DNA from: Cyrtodaria siliqua
Taxonomy: Eukaryota > Mollusca > Bivalvia > Adapedonta > Hiatellidae
Length of the DNA stretch: 64,000 nucleotides
Assembly (NCBI GenBank): GCA_037043455.1
Contig: JAWPHD010010959.1
Location: 24,187-88,186 of the forward strand
Reading direction: 5' to 3'
In this document: piece after piece, positions 59,231 to 64,000 of the stretch
How the letters are laid out: the number at the start of each line of letters is the position of its first letter
Numbering within the stretch: position 1 is the first letter of the stretch
Position numbers and translations under genes: made by a program
The notes under the pieces: model-generated
What the model was told of the DNA's origin: nothing
Databases searched by the model: none
Seen by the model: the letters and a program-made list of their open reading frames with translations, nothing else

Positions 59231-59689
59231 ACAGCTGCTGCTACTTCACGGTCATAAAACACGTAGCGTTCGGTTCTGATCCAGATTGTTTATTTATAGC
59301 ATAGGTATTGTGTATGTTAACAGATAGATATAGATAGCACAATAGCTAAAAAGTTCACAAACCAAAGCCCAAAGCGTACGTTTTTATTAATCACTGGTTT
59401 CATATAACACCTGGGTACATCGGGCGATTTAATGCAAGTTTGGCGGTAATATTATACCCTAATAATTGACACAAAGTCTTCATCGTCTTCGTTGACGTTG
59501 AAAATAAGCATACTGTGGCTTTCTAGAACAGGCGACACATGCACCAAAAGGTACCCATCTAGTCTAAGTAGTTGTCAGAATGATTCTGTGTTTTTCATGT
59601 TGATCAAGACTATGTAGGCGTGACATGAAATTCGAAGGAATTTTATAAAAATAATGTTTTGAAACAAATCATTTATATGGTAAATCTCT

Positions 59690-60830
59690 ACTATAACACC
59701 CAAACAGGTACATTGAGCTTGGAGAAAGCAAGAACTTCATTGTTTTTGAGGTCAGATCGAAGGGAAAGGTCACTATATCTTTATGGAAATAAACACTGTG
59801 CGCCATGATTTCAAAAGCACAACATCCACCATCATGAAAATTCATTTACATTTCCCTAGGTATGAGTGGGAACACTTGTTTTGGGATCTAGGCAGTCAAA
59901 GGTCAAGGTCACTATGACCTTATATGGAAAATTGAATTCCAAGCGTTAACTAAAACCATAACACTCCTGAAACTTCTTAAGTTCATAGCCCTTGGTGAGA
60001 AGTGGAACCCTATTGTTTTGGGGGTCAGTAGGTTAAAGTCGCTATGGCCTCATGTGGCTATATTTATTCCACGTGATAACTTTAAAAACACGACACTCAT
60101 CTTAAAACGTCATAAATACAATTGCCCTTGATCAGAGGAGAAACTCTGTTGATTTTGGGCTCACTAGGTCAAAGGTCAAGGTCACAATCACCTCATAGGG
60201 GTATACATATTCCAAATGATAACTCCAGGAGTATAAAACATACACTCATGAAACTTTATAGGCAAATTGCCTTGGTAAGGGAAGGAACCATATTGCTTTT
60301 GGGGTTAGAAAGTCAAAAGGTCAAGGTCACCATGACCAAATATGCACATAAGCATTCCACATGACAACTCCAAAAGTATACCATCTGGCCTTACCCGTAG
60401 TATGTGTGCATTGTCCGTAGTGAGAGGAGAAAGCCTTGGAGCTGACAATTGCCGAATCCTGAAAAACATTATCCTATCTGTAAATTGTAAGTATAATGCC
60501 ATCTTGAAACTTTACAGAAATAATAACCGTGTTAAAATATTCATTTTAGGGTCAGTAGCTCAAAAAGGTTAAGGTCACACTTACCCGATCAACCCAAAAA
60601 ACGTCCCTTGCGCTGTAATTTATTTACTATTATACCTTCAGTCTTGACACGTACAAATACATGTATTATCCATTTTGCAACAACTACCCTATTGCGTTCA
60701 TGGTAGTAGGTCAAATGTCAAGGTCACTCTGACCTAATCATGAAAACATATTTCTCGGATGTCATTCTTGGAACTATTTGCCCTACAATATTAAAACTTT
60801 ATAGTGCCCTTTTGATTATCAAACGCCAGC
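59690..60830. repeat. Second tandem repeat block with receptor-type half-sites
   Basis: Five or six diverged units of the 23985-25047 family. AGGTCACTATGACCT at 59906-59920, AGGTCAAAGGTCA at 60166-60178, GGTCACCATGACC near 60323, and AGGTCACTCTGACCT at 60721-60735. Confidence 0.85.
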
Positions 60831-61069
60831 TTCAACTGCTTTAAAATAGTCTACGACCAGGTACGCCGCATTGGTTACAGAGGGCTCAACAACTCCTGAG
60901 TATACACTGGAATCCTGACAGTCCCTCTTTAACCAAAGACTTCGAACAGAGTCCCAACACCACCCTACGGCCATCCATTCCATTCAACAGCTTTCCAGAT
61001 GTTCACATAGTAACAACGTACTGCTACTAACTGGAATTTAATTATGTGCGCCTTTTTATAATTTATGCG

Positions 61070-61235
61070 GGGCGTCCGTGGCAGAGTGGTTGGTAAGAGT
61101 CTCTGACTTGAAATCACTTGCTGTAGGTTCGATCCCTCCGGGGCCTAGGAATCTCTGTGTGAGGAAGCTATCCAGATTGCTGGCGGAATGTCGGTGGTTC
61201 TACCCAGGTGCCCGCCCGTTCATGAAAAGTTGCGG
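61070..61235 (+). mobile_element. tRNA-derived SINE (different head)
   Basis: Head GTCCGTGGCAGAGTGGTTGG (A box) and B box GGTTCGATCCC at 61127-61137, then GAGGAAGCTATCCAGATTGC, TGGCGGAATGTCGGTGGTTC and TACCCAGGTGCCCGCCCG. The last part resembles the conserved central domain of mollusc SINEs from memory (Meta-type); that name is tentative. Confidence 0.8.
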
Positions 61236-61344
61236 TGGTGGTGAAGATGGGGTGGGGGATGGGAGTGTGGCTGGGGCGCAACATAGATATAGGTGTAGAA
61301 TTGATAAACAAAAATAACACAGAAATATGTATAAAAATCAGGTT

Positions 61345-61404
61345 TGGGGTGGGGTGGGATGTGTGGTAAAGATCGGATGGAAAATGGAGAAAAAGGCGGA
61401 GGTT

Positions 61405-61435
<31 letters not shown>

Positions 61436-61495
61436 GGGGGGGATGTGTGGTAAAGATCGGATGGAAAATGGAGAAAAAGGCGGAGGTTGTGCTTT
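61345..61495. repeat. Direct repeat around a 24-bp poly-G run
   Basis: ATGTGTGGTAAAGATCGGAT through AAAAAGGCGGAGGTTGTG occurs at 61359 and 61443, separated by (GT)n and 24 consecutive G (61419-61442). Confidence 0.95.
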
Positions 61496-61767
61496 TTCCA
61501 GATGGCCTCCAGTCACTTTAATATATTAAAATAGCATGTATATAGGTAGAGCGTCATTTATTAAGTTAATCCAAATTTAATAGGTGCTGTTCCCTGTCAG
61601 TGTGATAGTAAGGATCAATTAAACATTGCAACAGATGTGCATTAGCACTTGACCAATATCATATTCGTGCTTTAAAGTTAGTTTGCTAATAAACCAAATC
61701 TTGCATTATTGTGTCGTGTTTATTGTCAGCTGATAATCTAAGTCTATGTAAAAGATGTGACCTCGTT

Positions 61768-61812
61768 GGGGGTGGGGTGGGTTGGGGGGAGGGGGGGGGG
61801 GCGGGGAGGCGT
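61768..61812. repeat. G-rich tract in the right arm
   Basis: GGGGGTGGGGTGGGTTGGGG and a longer G run interrupt the arm. A potential quadruplex-forming sequence. Confidence 0.8.
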
Positions 61813-62703
61813 GGCCAAATGTGACCGCATGATCACCATTTGAACAGGATTGGTTAGAGGACCATACGCTTATAGTAAATGGCTCTTATAGTTCCCGAGA
61901 AGAAGATTTTTTTCCTATATAAGCCTATGTAAAACTGTGACTCCTGGGGCGGGGACAAATTTGACCCCAGGGTAACCATTTGACAAACTTAGTAGAAGAC
62001 ACATGTAATACATGAGAGCTCTGTACATTGTGGTTTCAGAGAAGAAGGGTTTTTAACGATTTTTCCTATATAAATCTATGAAAAACATGTAAAATCTCAA
62101 TATACAAACTTTGGACCCTCCGGGCACATCATGTTTTATCCTAGGGACTTTAAACAAGGCTAGGCGTTGACGATTATTTAAAAAAAAATTGTCGAAATCT
62201 GTTCAGTGATTCTTTAGAAAAAGACTGTTTAAGGTTTTGACAATATATGGTAATGGCGGCCATCTTGGATGTCGCGCTGACCTAATGCTAAAAAGTAATT
62301 CATTGAATTATCATCCATGTGATGTTTGGTCTAAATTGGCCAAGCGGTGTCTGAGGAGAAGTCGCCACGAACAAAAGTTTACGGGCGGACAGACGGACGG
62401 ACGGACGGACGCCGCACCACGTCAAGGTCATGACCTTTGATCAACAGAGCTAAACAAAATGAACGTTTAAAAATGTATTTTTACATTTGTGTTCTTTTTT
62501 TTTTCACATATGTAACTTTCTTTTTCTTTTTTTTACATTTGTTAACTTTTTTTTTTCACTTTTGTCACTTTTGTTATTTTTACATATGTCACCAAACGTG
62601 TTACATTTGTCGTATGTTTTTACATATGTGACTTTTTTTTTTACAATTGTTACCGTTGTTACATTTGTGACATTTTTCACGTTTGAGGTTCCTACACTGC
62701 ACC

Positions 62704-63379
62704 CAGACAAGGTCTTTTAACCATGCAAAAACAATAATCAGCAAAAATGACGCAATAAGAAAGACTTATCAGACCTTATAATCAATGACTCAAATGTTTT
62801 AACGAAGACACAATTGCATCACACGAACGGTACAAAAAAAAAAGAAAGCGAAAACATCAATCATTCTGTGACCAACAAAAGGAATCCCAATCTTCCATAA
62901 TTCCGATGCAAGGAAACCACAAAGAACCGATGATTAACAATGAGAAACCATGCAATGAGATCAGCATTGGCAGTACACACTAAAATTAAAATAGAACTCA
63001 AGTCTAGTTTACTTGGATCTTTTGAAAGTCTAGGCTTAGATGATTGTCCAGTGTTTTTTTTTATATGATTAGTTTTGGTGGCGCTGCAATGCAATCGCTT
63101 GAGACACTTAAACCTCACCACGTTGTAAAATCATTTAAACTTTGCAGACAAGCTTTTCCTAAATTTCAAGGAACTCAATATAGAATCGCGAATAGATATC
63201 ATCTGGGATGTGAATAGCTTTAGCAGTTACTACAACATCGTTGTCATCAAATAGGAAGACATTCCTGTGAAATGACAAATACACCAGTTTTAGTTTAGTT
63301 AAAGTGCACGGAAGAATATTCTGTACTAGCAAGCCATACTTTGCTATCAACATGTGAAGAATTAAATTCAATGAATTTT
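62704..63379. other. Unannotated spacer
   Basis: No gene or repeat recognised; short frames lack motifs. Confidence 0.4.
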
Positions 63380-63640
63380 GTTTATCGGCTCATCGACACA
63401 TTGAAGGTTATTTAGAGCTGCTACAGAGGGAGGGGAAGGATATACTAGTATAGTAATCCAGGTACCTGCCCAACTATTACTAATGAATAGATTTCAATGA
63501 TTATGTAACATGAGCGTAGGATAGAATCCGATATACTCCCATGATATATCGTAGGATAGACTCCGGGGCCACCTGGTTTACATCCCTATCCGATGAGCAA
63601 GGCTAAGAGAAAGGATCTTGCCCAGGAACACATCGATGAT
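63380..63640 (+). repeat. Dispersed repeat, copy 3
   Basis: TATCGGCTCATCGACACATT, GAGGGAGGGGAAGGATA, ATCCAGGTACCTGCCCAACT, ATAGACTCCGGGGCCACCTG and CTTGCCCAGGAACACATCGA parallel 22866-23110 with more divergence and an internal duplication of the GTAGGATAGA segment. Confidence 0.85.
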
Positions 63641-63975
63641 CACATGCCAGATCTCGACCCTGCATTGCATTTCACAAGCAATGCTAAAGCTTCTTATGTA
63701 TCTGCTGTTCAACCATGTAACCATGAAGACCAAGATTACATGGTATTTCATGCTTTCGTTCATAGCAGAATCATTATACAAGAGAGTAATGATAATATGT
63801 CGTAGTCTAATAAACGGTGGTAAGCCTATGTGTTGGATATACGTTGCATTTTGACTTGCCAATTAAAACCTCTGCTTGGGGACAATTTATCACAGATGCC
63901 ACTGGACTTCTTTGTTGTCATAAGCAAATCCTTCCCCTAGCCATGTCTGTCATGTAGAGACTAAAACCAAAACGT

Positions 63976-64000
63976 CCCGTGTATCGGAGTCTGTCCTCCG
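63976..64000 (-). repeat. Start of another inverted copy at the window edge
   Basis: CCGTGTATCGGAGTCTGTCC is the reverse complement of a GGAYAGACTCCG..ACACGG segment of the same family (compare 23007-23030). The copy continues beyond the window. Confidence 0.65.

Larger units (their letters stand above)
54734..62703. mobile_element. Large element with ~900-bp inverted arms and T-rich ends
   Basis: The left arm (54734-55018 plus 57025-about 57650, split by the 2.0-kb insertion) is inverted at about 61740-62703. Landmarks are terminal TGCACTGTAGGAACCTCAAA, an A-rich series of CACATATGTAAAA and ACAAATGTAAAA blocks, TAGCTCTGTTGATCAAAGGT, a (GTCC)n run, CGACTTCTCCTCAGACACCG, GATGGCCGCCATTACCATAT and TTCTTCTCTGAAAC. 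The interior holds a third arm copy, a LINE 3' end, receptor-motif repeats and a SINE. No transposase is seen. No target duplication found, so it may be two inverted copies rather than one element. Confidence 0.75.

Overview
The window looks like a repeat-dense, AT-rich stretch of an animal nuclear genome. I infer a mollusc, most likely a bivalve. The reasons are the tRNA-derived SINEs, the APE-type LINE fragments, the tandem repeats rich in GGTCAAGGTCAC-like motifs that I associate with bivalve assemblies, and the spliced genes. I see no bacterial operons, rRNA genes or CRISPR arrays. There is little host coding sequence. The only non-mobile candidate is an orphan 363-residue open frame at 10747-11838.

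Layout. 1-3.9 kb is a 60-bp satellite with higher-order structure. 5-10 kb holds fold-back elements, a LINE remnant and a SINE. 10.7-11.8 kb is the orphan frame. 12.7-16.6 kb holds micro- and minisatellites (29-bp and 27-bp units). 19-22.5 kb holds a fold-back element with tRNA-like arms, then a composite of gag-like remnant, inverted repeat and 91-bp satellite between direct repeats. 23.6-29.6 kb holds tandem repeats carrying nuclear-receptor-like half-sites, plus another LINE remnant. 29.7-31.4 kb is a frameshifted DUF3504-like gene fragment beside a near-perfect 500-bp palindrome, with part of the fragment duplicated. 36.6-40.1 kb is a non-coding element with terminal inverted repeats of about 500 bp.

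The centrepiece is at 40.5-53.2 kb. An APE-type LINE is interrupted inside its endonuclease by an 8,444-bp DNA transposon (41196-49639). The transposon has matching terminal inverted repeats and an AT target duplication. Removing it and one AT copy rejoins the LINE reading frame. It carries two convergent genes: a spliced, apparently intact 591-residue SAP-SWIM-YqaJ exonuclease-like protein, and a DDE (DDE_Tnp_4-like) transposase with one in-frame stop codon. A DDE transposase paired with YqaJ is what I recall of the ISL2EU/IS4EU transposons.

54.7-62.7 kb is a second nest. A large element with inverted arms of about 900 bp and T-rich ends has in its left arm a separate element of exactly 2,000 bp with a 6-bp target duplication. 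Between the arms lie a LINE 3' end, further receptor-motif repeats and a SINE. The window ends in copies of a dispersed family also seen at 12.8 and 22.9 kb.
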